A DNA stretch of 50,584 bases, from contig NZ_DIGV01000027.1 in assembly GCF_002419815.1 (NCBI RefSeq), forward strand, positions 62,851 to 113,434, written 5' to 3'. The stretch comes from Brevundimonas sp. UBA5713 (GTDB taxonomy: Bacteria; Pseudomonadota; Alphaproteobacteria; Caulobacterales; Caulobacteraceae). The stretch's first letter is position 1. Each line of letters opens with the position of its first letter. Made by a program: the position numbers and the translations under genes. Shown piece by piece: positions 42,339-50,026 of this stretch. The notes beneath the pieces were generated by a model. That model searched no databases. It was not told the origin of the DNA and saw only the letters and a program-made list of their open reading frames with translations.

Positions 42339-42724
42339 TCAGCCACAAAGCGGGCGGTGACATAGCCGCGCTCCACCATCCGGCGCAGGGCGTCATAGGC
42401 TTCGGCCAGTTCCTCATAGGCCACGCGTGCCGAGGTCAGTCGCACCACCTGATCGGGCGTGGCCGGAGAGCCGGAGTGGGTGAGCCGCAGGCCTTCGGCC
42501 ACCCAGCGGGCGCGGGCCTGTGCGGTGCGGGCGGCCATTTTGCCAAAGTCGTCGGCGCTGATCTCGCCCAGCGTCTGGCCGATGATCTCGCGGTTGGCGA
42601 CATAGGCGGCATAGTCGATCTGTTCCAGCTGGCCACGGATGCGCCGCTGCTCCTGTGGATCCATGTCCTCGGGCTGGAAATGGTCCCGACTGCGGCGGTA
42701 GCTCTGGGTCATGACGGTGGACAC
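42314..42724 (-). CDS. Helical protein of unknown function
   Basis: A 136-residue soluble protein, not recognised. It is rich in Arg, Gln, Glu and Ala and looks all-alpha; the first 25 residues are basic and polar, then H-F-Q-P-E-D-M-D-P-Q-E-Q-R-R begins a series of helices, with no Cys. I chose the GTG at 42724 because AAGGAG lies seven bases upstream; a GTG at 42727 and an ATG at 42712 are alternatives. The 3' end overlaps the TSUP gene by 25 bases in opposite orientation. No function can be suggested from the sequence. Confidence 0.6.
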   Translation of the reverse strand: MSTVMTQSYRRSRDHFQPEDMDPQEQRRIRGQLEQIDYAAYVANREIIGQTLGEISADDFGKMAARTAQARARWVAEGLRLTHSGSPATPDQVVRLTSARVAYEELAEAYDALRRMVERGYVTARFVADQNRPTRS

Positions 42725-42911
42725 CACGCATCTCCTTGCGGTGCGACGAAGAACGACGTCATCCAAGCTGGGCCATAGGGGTTAAGTCTGTGTTGCCAAG
42801 GCTGTAACGGCATGGCGATGAGCGGAACCTAGAGCCGAGGTCCGGCTTATCTGGAGGTGGGGCGGCGGCGGTATGCCGTGCGGTCCCCGTCTGAAGAAAA
42901 GGAGCCCACCC

Positions 42912-43220
42912 ATGGATAACGCAGAGATTCACAACAAGGCGTGGGAAGACGCTCTGGACGAGGCCATGAGCCGCTTTGAACAGGGCGAGGAACTGAACAA
43001 CCAGCAGTTCGAGGAACTGGTTGCCGAACTGGAAGCGCGCGTGCGTCAGGCCGAAGAAATGCAGAAGGACGATCCTCGCACCCAAAAGATCGAAGCCCTG
43101 CGCGAGAGAGCAGCCAAACTGGCCCAGAGTGCAGCCCTCGGCACCGGCCCGACCGATCAGGTCAGCAGTGTGCTTGCTGGTCTGACCGGATCGAATGCGA
43201 CTGCCGAACCCAAGGCCTAG
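42912..43220 (+). CDS. Small acidic helical protein of unknown function
   Basis: A 102-residue protein, not recognised. Residues 1-80 are acidic helices rich in Glu, Gln and Ala with a clear amphipathic pattern (F-E-E-L-V-A-E-L-E-A-R-V-R-Q-A-E), probably coiled coil; the last 20 residues are Gly/Ser/Thr-rich and flexible. The ATG at 42912 has AAAGGAG seven bases upstream, and the first 13 codons of the longer open frame are not convincing. Its stop codon overlaps the stop of the convergent PPK2 gene (shared CTAG). It is not XseB, although it has similar size and helicity. Confidence 0.68.
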   Translation: MDNAEIHNKAWEDALDEAMSRFEQGEELNNQQFEELVAELEARVRQAEEMQKDDPRTQKIEALRERAAKLAQSAALGTGPTDQVSSVLAGLTGSNATAEPKA

Positions 43221-43957
43221 GGGTTCAGCTGACCCTTGGCCTTATCGCCTGCAAAGACGATGTCCTTATCGGGGGCATCGGCTTTCAGGCCGGGGCGGTT
43301 CAGCACATGAAGGATGTGGCGGATGATGTTCAGCCGCGCCTTCTTCTTCTTGTCGGTCTTGATGACCGTCCACGGGGCGTAATCATAATGGGTCTGGGAC
43401 AGCATCTTGTCGCGGGCCGTGGAATAGGCGTCCCAGCGATCCTGAGCCTCCTTGTCCATGGGGGACACCTTGAAGCGTTTGATGGGGTCGACCAACCGCT
43501 CTGACAGGCGCTGCGCCTGCTCTTCGCGGCTGATGTCCAGCCACAGCTTGATCAGGATGATGCCCGAATGGGTGAGCAGGCGCTCGAAATCATCCACCTC
43601 TTCCATAAAGGCCTGATGCTGCTGGGGCGTACAAAAGCCCATGACCGGCTCGACACCGGCGCGGTTGTACCATGAGCGGTTGAAGATGACGGTCTCGCCC
43701 GCGGCGGGCAGGTGCGGCACATAACGCTGGAAATACCACTGGGTGGTTTCACGATCAGTGGGCTTGGGCAGGGCCACCACGCGGGTGACGCGCGGGGCCA
43801 TGTTCTCGGTCAGTCGCTTGATCGCCCCGTCCTTACCGGCGGCGTCGCGGCCCTCGAAGATGATGACGACCTTTAGCCCTTTTTCGATGGCCCAAGCCTG
43901 GGTTTCCACGATCTGGACCTGCAAGGCCTCGAGTTCGGTTTCATAGTCTTTGGACAT
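43217..43957 (-). CDS. ppk2: Polyphosphate kinase 2
   Basis: A 246-residue PPK2 enzyme, which moves phosphate between polyphosphate and nucleotides (usually making GTP or ATP from NDP). The Walker A motif is G-R-D-A-A-G-K (36-42), a Walker B-like stretch is V-I-F-N-R-S-W-Y-N-R-A-G-V-E, and the lid region P-K-P-T-D-R-E-T-T-Q-W-Y-F-Q-R-Y is intact. Size fits the single-domain class I. The ATG has GGAG five bases upstream; the longer open frame is not credible. It is convergent with the small acidic protein gene and its upstream region is shared with the cold-shock gene. Confidence 0.9.
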   Translation of the reverse strand: MSKDYETELEALQVQIVETQAWAIEKGLKVVIIFEGRDAAGKDGAIKRLTENMAPRVTRVVALPKPTDRETTQWYFQRYVPHLPAAGETVIFNRSWYNRAGVEPVMGFCTPQQHQAFMEEVDDFERLLTHSGIILIKLWLDISREEQAQRLSERLVDPIKRFKVSPMDKEAQDRWDAYSTARDKMLSQTHYDYAPWTVIKTDKKKKARLNIIRHILHVLNRPGLKADAPDKDIVFAGDKAKGQLNP

Positions 43958-44318
43958 GGGGGCTCCGGCTGTGCCACGGGGAGGACGTACGGTGACACTG
44001 CAATCCAGCGGCGTCCACCCGACTGTTAAACCATGCGACGGGCACCGGTGGCGCAAAGCGAACGGTGTGATGTTTTGCGCTGTCCAAGGATGGACTACGT
44101 CCGGCGGACGTTAATCATTTCTGCGGCGTAGCATTAAAAATAACAGAATCATTTCAGTTGACCGTAGGCGGAAGGCAAGTGACAACTATCTCGCAGTCCG
44201 GATATCGCGTGGGGTCCAAACTCGCGTTGCGCTCATTCTCTGAACGAGCTTGTCCAGATGGGCTGTCGGGCCTCCTGTAGGGGGTCTGCCTGGAAAAGCG
44301 CGTTTACGGAGACGCAAC
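43958..44318 (+). promoter_or_regulatory. Intergenic region and leader of the cold-shock gene
   Basis: A 361-base gap between the ppk2 and csp starts, with no gene. A -35-like TTGACC at 44158-44163 with a weak -10 17 bases later would give a csp leader near 126 bases, long as in cspA of E. coli. Just before the start, GCGT (44300-44303) can pair with ACGC (44312-44315), putting the ribosome site GGAG in an eight-base loop. Both points are suggestive only. Confidence 0.4.
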
Positions 44319-44522
44319 ATGGCGACCGGTACGGTCAAGTGGTTCAACCCGACCAAGGGTTATGGCTTCATTCAACCTGACAGCGGCGGTTCGGACGTTT
44401 TCGTCCACATCACGGCTGTTCAAAAGGCTGGTTTGGCTGGTCTCGATGAGAATGCCAAGGTCGAATACGAGCTGGAAAACCAGCGCGGCAAGACCGCAGC
44501 CATCGAGCTGAAAGTCCTCTAA
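44319..44522 (+). CDS. Cold-shock protein, CspA type
   Basis: A 67-residue single-stranded nucleic acid-binding protein (cold-shock domain). The RNP1 motif K-G-Y-G-F-I-Q-P is at 13-20 and RNP2 D-V-F-V-H-I at 26-31; the rest matches the usual beta barrel. The start follows a leader and GGAG seven bases upstream; the open frame continues upstream without similarity. Such genes often make multiple paralogues per genome, and I cannot say which this is. A strong terminator follows at 44551-44582. Confidence 0.94.
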   Translation: MATGTVKWFNPTKGYGFIQPDSGGSDVFVHITAVQKAGLAGLDENAKVEYELENQRGKTAAIELKVL

Positions 44523-44550
44523 GGTCTATCCGGACCTAAAAGGTTTGAGG

Positions 44551-44582
44551 AACGCGGAAGGTGCAAACCTTCCGCGTTTTTC
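44551..44582 (+). terminator. Intrinsic terminator of the cold-shock gene
   Basis: AACGCGGAAGG (44551-44561) pairs with CCTTCCGCGTT (44568-44578) around TGCAAA, followed by TTT. It lies between csp and the convergent gluQ gene. Confidence 0.87.
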
Positions 44583-45445
44583 TATGCGCCAAATCCGGCC
44601 TCGGCGCGGATGTCGGTGGCGGTGGTACCGCTTTCACGCAAAGACTTCAGCGTGACCGATCCATCGCGCTTGGCATAGCGGCGGCCATCCGGCCCCGTCA
44701 TCAGGCGGTGGTGGCGATAGACAGGCGCGGGCCAGTCGAACAGGGTCTGTATCAGGCGCTGGATGTGCGTGGCTTCGAACAGATCAACGCCGCGAATAAC
44801 GTGGCTGATCCCCTGTAGAGCATCGTCGTGGACAGCCGCCAGATGATAGGCGGCACCGGCATCCTTGCGTGACAGCACCACATCGCCTGCGGTCTCCGGG
44901 CGGGCCTTGACCCAACCGCTTTCGCCGTCAGGGCCGGTACCCTCTTCGTAAAACGAAAGGGCCTCCCATGCCGCGCCGCCCAGTGCTTCATGGGCACGGT
45001 CCAGTGACAGACGCCACGCATAGGCTTTGCCGCTGGCCAGCAGTTCGGCTTCTTCGTCGGGGCTGTGCGGGCCGGGGCGGACGGCGTCGGCGCTGCCATG
45101 CGGGGCATGGCCTATGCCGTCGAGGATTTCCTTGCGCGTGCGAAAGCAGCGATAGACCAGCCCGCGCTGGCGAAGGTCGTCAACAGCGGCGGCATAGTCT
45201 GCAAGATGGTCCGACTGACGCCGCACCGGCTCTTCCCAGTCAAGGCCCAGCCAGCGCAGGTCCTCATAGATGCCGTCCTCATATTCGGGGCGGCAGCGGG
45301 TGGGGTCGATGTCCTCGATGCGCAGGATGAAACGGCCATTGGCGTCCTTGGTGGCCTGATAGGCCGTCAGCGCCGAGAAGGCGTGCCCCTTGTGCAGGCG
45401 TCCGGTTGGCGAGGGCGCAAAGCGGGTGACGAAGGGGCGGTCCAT
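44582..45445 (-). CDS. gluQ: Glutamyl-Q tRNA(Asp) synthetase
   Basis: A 287-residue paralogue of the catalytic core of glutamyl-tRNA synthetase that puts glutamate on queuosine of tRNA(Asp). The start R-F-A-P-S-P-T-G-R-L-H-K-G-H carries the ATP-binding HIGH-like motif, and the KMSKS-like loop reads A-K-R-D-G-S near residue 260. The anticodon-binding domain is absent, as expected for GluQ. The zinc site seems degenerate: in the Y-R-C-F-R-T-R segment only one Cys is seen where GluQ usually has C-F-C. The ATG at 45445 is preferred over a TTG six bases upstream. Confidence 0.92.
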   Translation of the reverse strand: MDRPFVTRFAPSPTGRLHKGHAFSALTAYQATKDANGRFILRIEDIDPTRCRPEYEDGIYEDLRWLGLDWEEPVRRQSDHLADYAAAVDDLRQRGLVYRCFRTRKEILDGIGHAPHGSADAVRPGPHSPDEEAELLASGKAYAWRLSLDRAHEALGGAAWEALSFYEEGTGPDGESGWVKARPETAGDVVLSRKDAGAAYHLAAVHDDALQGISHVIRGVDLFEATHIQRLIQTLFDWPAPVYRHHRLMTGPDGRRYAKRDGSVTLKSLRESGTTATDIRAEAGFGA

Positions 45446-45533
45446 GGCCAAAGGCTAATGGCGCCGCCCGCGCCTGTCGACAAGACGGGACTGCCAGCAT
45501 CCTTGACGGATGACTGTGGAGCGGAGGGTTCGC

Positions 45534-46181
45534 ATGTCCAAAGCCGAAGCGCTGAGCGCCGTCATGGGACAGGCGAGGGAGGATTTGGTGCGGGCCGATC
45601 CCGTGCTGGCGCGCGTGCATGCACAAACACCCGCGCTGGAATGGCGACTGCGGCCCGGCGGGTATGAGGGGCTGTTTCGCATGATCGTCGAACAGCAGGT
45701 GTCGGTGGCGGCGGCCGCGGCCATATGGAAACGGGTGTGCGAAGGCTTGGGCGAGGTGACGCCACAGGCGGTTCTGGCACGCGATATCGAGGCTCTAAGG
45801 TCGTTGGGCCTGTCGGGACAAAAGGCGCGCTATGGCCACGCGATCGCCCGCGCCCACATCGACGGTCTGATCGACCTCGATCATCTGGAACGGCTTTCAG
45901 ACGACGAGGCGATCGCGGCCCTGACGGCCATCAAGGGCGTGGGCCGCTGGACGGCAGAGACCTTTCTGATGTTCTGCGAGGGGCGGGTGGATGTGTTTCC
46001 GGCGGGCGATGTGGCCCTGCAGGAGGCGTGGCGCTGGGCCGCAGGTGATGACACGCGGTTGAAAGAAAAGGCCTTTTATGCACGGGCAGACCTTTGGCGA
46101 CCGTGGCGCTCTGTTGCGGCGCAAATGCTCTGGGGATGGTATGGAGCCGTAAAGCGCGGCGACATCGCGCTGGAGGATTGA
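45534..46181 (+). CDS. DNA-3-methyladenine glycosylase II, AlkA-like
   Basis: A 215-residue helix-hairpin-helix glycosylase that removes alkylated purines from DNA. The HhH is at 133-140 (I-K-G-V-G-R-W-T) and the catalytic Asp is D159 in F-P-A-G-D-V-A-L-Q. It lacks the N-terminal domain of E. coli AlkA, as in the short Mag-type forms of alphaproteobacteria. The ATG at 45534 has GGAGGG upstream. The TRIC gene starts one base after its stop, so both are coupled, which says little about function. Confidence 0.9.
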   Translation: MSKAEALSAVMGQAREDLVRADPVLARVHAQTPALEWRLRPGGYEGLFRMIVEQQVSVAAAAAIWKRVCEGLGEVTPQAVLARDIEALRSLGLSGQKARYGHAIARAHIDGLIDLDHLERLSDDEAIAALTAIKGVGRWTAETFLMFCEGRVDVFPAGDVALQEAWRWAAGDDTRLKEKAFYARADLWRPWRSVAAQMLWGWYGAVKRGDIALED

Positions 46182-46182
46182 T

Positions 46183-46836
46183 GTGACACCCCTGAGCACG
46201 ACTGCCGAGCTGGCCCGTCCCGAAAATGTTTTGCCCCTGCTGGATTTCGCCGGCGTGGCTGTGTTTGCCGCCACGGGTGCGCTGGCGGCGGCCTATCAGA
46301 AACAGGATGTGGTCACCTTCGGCTTCTTTGCCGCGTTGACGGGTGTGGGCGGCGGCACGGTGCGCGATCTGTTGATCGGGGCACCGGTATTCTGGGTGGC
46401 GGACTGGCGCTATCTGGCGGTGTGCCTGCTGGCGGCGGCAGCGGTGTGGGTGATCGGACCGCGTACGTGGCGCTTCCGCGCCCTGATGTGGCTGGATGCT
46501 ATCGGTCTGGCGGCTTATGGCGTGATGGGCGCGGCCAAGGCGGCCAGCTATGGTGTGGCACCTTTGATCTGCGTGGTGATGGGTGTGTTGACGGCGTGTT
46601 TCGGCGGCATCGTGCGCGATGTGCTGGCGCACCAGCCATCCATCCTGCTGCGACGCGAGCTTTATATTTCGGCGGCTCTGGCGTCCGGCGCGGTGTTCGT
46701 GGGCCTGAAGGCCATGACGGTACCCACCTGGCCTGCTGTGGCGGCGGCTGTGACGGTGGGGCTGGCCCTGCGCGCCGGTGCCATTCTGAAGGGCTGGAGC
46801 CTGCCAGCCTTTCCCAGTGCGCCACAGCGTTTTTGA
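46183..46836 (+). CDS. Trimeric intracellular cation channel (TRIC/UPF0126)
   Basis: A 217-residue membrane protein with seven helices of the UPF0126/YadS family. Both internal repeats carry the family motif G-G-G-T-V-R-D-L and G-G-I-V-R-D-V-L, near residues 56 and 140. Prokaryotic TRIC channels conduct K+ as trimers. GTG start, one base after the alkA stop; the ribosome site GGAGG lies in the end of that gene. Confidence 0.92.
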   Translation: MTPLSTTAELARPENVLPLLDFAGVAVFAATGALAAAYQKQDVVTFGFFAALTGVGGGTVRDLLIGAPVFWVADWRYLAVCLLAAAAVWVIGPRTWRFRALMWLDAIGLAAYGVMGAAKAASYGVAPLICVVMGVLTACFGGIVRDVLAHQPSILLRRELYISAALASGAVFVGLKAMTVPTWPAVAAAVTVGLALRAGAILKGWSLPAFPSAPQRF

Positions 46837-46981
46837 CAAGCGGCACCATTAAAGAACTGTGATCTTTAGGTCGTGGTGCTGTCGAAGAATCAGGGTTAAC
46901 CTTTCTCCGTCCTGATCAAGGAAGGAGACGTGTCTTCAGTCCTGTAGCGTCGATATTCTGGCACCACCGGGGGCCTGCGTG

Positions 46982-47551
46982 ATGCAGGTTCTGACAGGTA
47001 CGCCCTCAGGCTTTCCGGCTCTTGTGCTGAATGCCGACTATCGCCCCTTGTCCTACTTCCCGCTGTCGCTATGGCCGTGGGAAGAGGTGATCAAGGCGGT
47101 CTGGCAGGACCGCGTGGATGTCATTGCCACCTATGACCGCGTGGTGCGCAGCCCCTCCATGGAGATACAGCTACCCAGCGTGGTGTGCCTGAAATCCTAT
47201 GTGGATCAGGACCGCAGCCCCGCCTTTACCCGCTTCAACCTGTTCCTGCGCGACGGCTTTCGCTGTCAGTATTGCGGCGAGCAGGGCACGTCACAGGACC
47301 TGACGTTCGACCATGTGCTGCCGCGCTCTCAGGGCGGGGTGACGTCGTGGAAGAATATCGTCACCGCCTGCGGCCCGTGCAATCTACGCAAGGGCGGCCG
47401 CACCCCGCTGCAAGCCGGAATGCCCCTGCGCCGCAAGGTCGAACGCCCCAGCGCATGGCAACTCCAACAGGCCGGACGCCGCTTCCCCCCGCAGACCCTG
47501 CACAAGACGTGGATCGATTACCTTTACTGGGATGTCGCGCTGGAGGCTTAG
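46982..47551 (+). CDS. HNH endonuclease
   Basis: A 189-residue protein of the widely conserved stand-alone HNH family of alphaproteobacteria and actinobacteria. The opening L-V-L-N-A-D-Y-R-P-L-S-Y is diagnostic of this group. The HNH motif has zinc Cys C95-Q-Y-C98 and C130-G-P-C133, with D110-H111 and N125 as active-site residues. The function is not known; the conservation suggests DNA repair or housekeeping rather than a mobile role. A GTG directly before the ATG is an alternative start. It stands alone. Confidence 0.85.
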   Translation: MQVLTGTPSGFPALVLNADYRPLSYFPLSLWPWEEVIKAVWQDRVDVIATYDRVVRSPSMEIQLPSVVCLKSYVDQDRSPAFTRFNLFLRDGFRCQYCGEQGTSQDLTFDHVLPRSQGGVTSWKNIVTACGPCNLRKGGRTPLQAGMPLRRKVERPSAWQLQQAGRRFPPQTLHKTWIDYLYWDVALEA

Positions 47552-47555
47552 GGCT

Positions 47556-47993
47556 CTAGCATTTGAACCGTTCGCCGAGGATCACGGCGCAGCCGGTGGA
47601 GGCGTCCCAGATCCAGTTGAAGCGGTCATAGCTGTCCTGCGGATAGTTGCCGCCGCCGCCGGGGCCGTACTGTACCACCAGAATATGCATATAGCTGGCG
47701 TCAACTTGACCGCGCTGGATAATGGGCTCTCCGGTCTCGTCGGTTTGAATGAAATAACGGATGGGAATGGCGGGAACGCCGTGCGGTTGGAAATGGCCTG
47801 TGCCGTCTGCGCGCAGTTCGATCGTTGGCTCACCGCGTTTTTCATACAGATAGGTGCCGTACATGGCCTGCGGCGTATTTCGTCCAATGAAGACGCTGGT
47901 GCCTTGAGCTGTCACAGCCTGTGGTGCGTCTTGGGCCACGGCGGGTGCCACGACGAAAACACTCAGCGCCAGTCCAAACATCAGATGTTTCAT
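47556..47993 (-). CDS. Small secreted protein of unknown function
   Basis: A 145-residue protein with a signal peptide (residues 1-20, cleavage after A-V-A at Gln21). The mature part has short beta-prone segments, a Gly-rich turn (Y-G-P-G-G-G-G-N) near 110 and the terminus G-E-R-F-K-C with one of two Cys; the other is in T-G-C-A-V. A disulfide would close the C-terminus. The stop is four bases from the HNH stop, convergent. Its leader carries interleaved inverted repeats, listed separately. No family is recognised. Confidence 0.78.
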   Translation of the reverse strand: MKHLMFGLALSVFVVAPAVAQDAPQAVTAQGTSVFIGRNTPQAMYGTYLYEKRGEPTIELRADGTGHFQPHGVPAIPIRYFIQTDETGEPIIQRGQVDASYMHILVVQYGPGGGGNYPQDSYDRFNWIWDASTGCAVILGERFKC

Positions 47994-48010
47994 ACCAAAC
48001 CGCTCTCGCT

Positions 48011-48056
48011 CCCTAATTGATATACCGATGTTATCTCAATTAGGGGTTGCGGTATA
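48011..48056 (-). promoter_or_regulatory. Interleaved inverted repeats upstream of the small secreted protein gene
   Basis: CCCTAATTGA (48011-48020) is repeated inverted as TCAATTAGGG (48036-48045). Interleaved with it, TATACCG (48021-48027) is repeated inverted as CGGTATA (48050-48056). All arms match perfectly. The pairings cannot both form as a simple pseudoknot because one loop would have no bases, so they are either alternatives in RNA or two overlapping DNA operators. No T run follows. Confidence 0.6.
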
Positions 48057-48062
48057 GTTCGA

Positions 48063-49232
48063 TCACATGGGCTGGACGTCCACCGCCTCTATGATCTGCT
48101 CGATCAAGGCCGTGCGGGCGGGTGAGCGTCCGGTGGCGGTGGGCCATGCCGACAGGATGACCACCACCAGTTTGCGTTCGCGATCAATGGTGATCGACTG
48201 ACCGAAAATGCCCTGTGCGCCGAAGCGCCCTCGAGGAAGGGTCCACCACTGGAAGCCATAGCCGATGCCCGGCTCGCCCGTCTGGGCCTGTGCGGTGGTG
48301 GCCTGCGCCAGATAGTCGGCGGGCACGACGGGCTGGCCGTTTACCTGTGCGCCGTCGAGAATGAACTGACCCACGCGGCCCCAGTCCTTTAGACTGGCCA
48401 TGACGCAGCAGCCACTAGCTTCCTGACCGTTTTCATCGATCATCCAGCCGCCGTCCTGCTCCATGCCGTAGGGAGCCCAGAGCTTTTCGGACAGATAGTC
48501 GGCCAGCGGTTTACCCGTGGCGCGGGCGACCAGCACGCCGATCAGATTGGTCTCGCCGGTGCTATAGTGCCAGCGGGTGCCCGGCTCGGCGGCCCGCTTC
48601 AGCTGCCGCATATAGTGAAGGGTCGGGTCCATGCCGTTTGTCTCGTGCGGCTCGAAGAAGCGGGCCACGTCCGATTGCGGGTCGGTATAGTCCTCGTTCC
48701 AGTCAACGCCCGAGGTCATGGTCAGCAGTTGGCGCACGCTGACCCCGTCATAGGCGCTATCGGCCAGTTCGGGCAGGTAGCGCACGATGGGGGTGTCGAG
48801 ACTTTCGATATGGCCGTCCTGAATGGCCGCGCCCACCAGCGTAGAGGTGATGGATTTGGCGACCGAGAAGGAGGTCCAGCGCCCCTCGGGACCAAAACCC
48901 AAACCATAGCGTTCCAGCCTGATCTTGCCGTCCTGAAGCACCAAGAGGCCAGCGGTCTTTTCGCTGTCCATAAAGGCCGCCACGTCGAGATTCAGCGGAG
49001 TGCCTTGCGCCAGTTCATGCACCGTGGGGCCGCGACGGATGACGCGGTGTGGTACAATCTGGTCCATGGCGCGAAAGCCCGCCTCGCGCTGCTGCGGCGT
49101 CCAGAACAGGACCTGAGAGGGCTTTTCCAACGGCGGCAGCGCGGCGGCGTCCTGCGCCATGGCGGGCACGGACAGGCTGACTGCGCTGGTCATCAGAACA
49201 AGGCTGGTCATCAGACCGGACAGACGGCGCAT
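48063..49232 (-). CDS. Serine hydrolase of the beta-lactamase class C family, secreted
   Basis: A 389-residue protein with signal peptide 1-26 (cleavage after P-A-M-A) and a beta-lactamase/transpeptidase-like fold. The catalytic motif is S123-V-A-K126; the second motif Tyr is in H-Y-S-T-G-E-T-N, and the C-terminal motif region near F-G-A-Q-G replaces KTG. Members of this large family (EstB, AmpC-like) are esterases, peptidases or 6-aminohexanoate hydrolases; the lack of a clear KTG argues against true beta-lactamase activity. Substrate unknown. It lies between lysE and the small secreted protein, all on one strand. Confidence 0.87.
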   Translation of the reverse strand: MRRLSGLMTSLVLMTSAVSLSVPAMAQDAAALPPLEKPSQVLFWTPQQREAGFRAMDQIVPHRVIRRGPTVHELAQGTPLNLDVAAFMDSEKTAGLLVLQDGKIRLERYGLGFGPEGRWTSFSVAKSITSTLVGAAIQDGHIESLDTPIVRYLPELADSAYDGVSVRQLLTMTSGVDWNEDYTDPQSDVARFFEPHETNGMDPTLHYMRQLKRAAEPGTRWHYSTGETNLIGVLVARATGKPLADYLSEKLWAPYGMEQDGGWMIDENGQEASGCCVMASLKDWGRVGQFILDGAQVNGQPVVPADYLAQATTAQAQTGEPGIGYGFQWWTLPRGRFGAQGIFGQSITIDRERKLVVVILSAWPTATGRSPARTALIEQIIEAVDVQPM

Positions 49233-49304
49233 GGCGGGCTCCCTATCGCTTTTGGTTGTGCCCCAGACTGAAGCGACAGCCGTCGATGGTAAAGCGCTGC
49301 CAGT

Positions 49305-49919
49305 CTAATCGATTTTATAGAACAACAAGGCCACGCCAAGTGCGATCAATAGCAGGCCGATAATGGTGTCCACGACAGGCCGATGGCGCGCCACGAACTG
49401 GCGGACGGTGTCGCGGGACAGAAAGATGGCCACCAAGGCGAACCACATGAGGTGGACCGCCGAGATGATGGCACCATAGCCCAGCTTGGTCAGCATGCCG
49501 GTGCTGTGCCCGATGACTTGGGCATAAAGGCTGATGACGAAGATCGCCGTCTTGGGATTCAGGGCATTGGTGAACAGGCCCAGCAGGAAATGTCGTCCCG
49601 TTGAGCCGGTGTCGGCTACTGGCTCGGCTTGGGCGGCGCGGGGGCGGGGCCACGCCATGCTCGCCCCCAAATAGATGAGATAGGCCACGCCGATCAGTCG
49701 CACGCCGTCCAGAAATCCGGGCAGCCAGCGGGTGATGAGTTCCAAGCCGAAAATGGCGTAGGTGATATGGAACCAGCACGCCGTCGCCACGCCCAGTGCC
49801 GTCATGAGCCCCGCCGTTCGCCCGCTTACGGCGCTGGTACGCGAGACCATGGCGAAATCGGCTCCGGGGCTGATCACCGCCAGAACCACAACGCCGAGAA
49901 ACAGTGCGAACGTTTCCAT
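49305..49919 (-). CDS. LysE/RhtB family amino-acid exporter
   Basis: A 204-residue membrane protein with six helices of the LysE/RhtB family, which export amino acids or their analogues. The N-terminal pattern V-I-S-P-G-A-D-F-A-M-V is typical. The gene is divergent from a LysR regulator, a common arrangement for such exporters (for example LysG-LysE), so the LysR protein probably controls it. The substrate is unknown. Confidence 0.9.
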   Translation of the reverse strand: METFALFLGVVVLAVISPGADFAMVSRTSAVSGRTAGLMTALGVATACWFHITYAIFGLELITRWLPGFLDGVRLIGVAYLIYLGASMAWPRPRAAQAEPVADTGSTGRHFLLGLFTNALNPKTAIFVISLYAQVIGHSTGMLTKLGYGAIISAVHLMWFALVAIFLSRDTVRQFVARHRPVVDTIIGLLLIALGVALLFYKID

Positions 49920-49996
49920 GTGAACCCCGATATTGAAACCGCTCTCACATTCATCGCAGTGCTGACGCTTTAAAATCGAAATTCATACCGCTAATA

Positions 49997-50013
49997 TGTG
50001 AGTAATGTTCACA
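49997..50013. promoter_or_regulatory. Possible LysR operator between lysE and the lysR gene
   Basis: TGTGA (49997-50001) and TCACA (50009-50013) form an inverted repeat with a seven-base spacer. Further TGTGA/TCACA half-sites occur near 49919 and 49946. The site overlaps the start region of the LysR gene, which would allow autorepression. The arms are short. Confidence 0.45.
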
Positions 50014-50026
50014 CATGGGGTTTGGT

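Noticed and set aside
46979..47551. HNH endonuclease considered as part of a mobile element or defence locus
   Set aside because: No inverted repeats, integrase, methylase or partner genes; it belongs to a conserved stand-alone housekeeping-like group.
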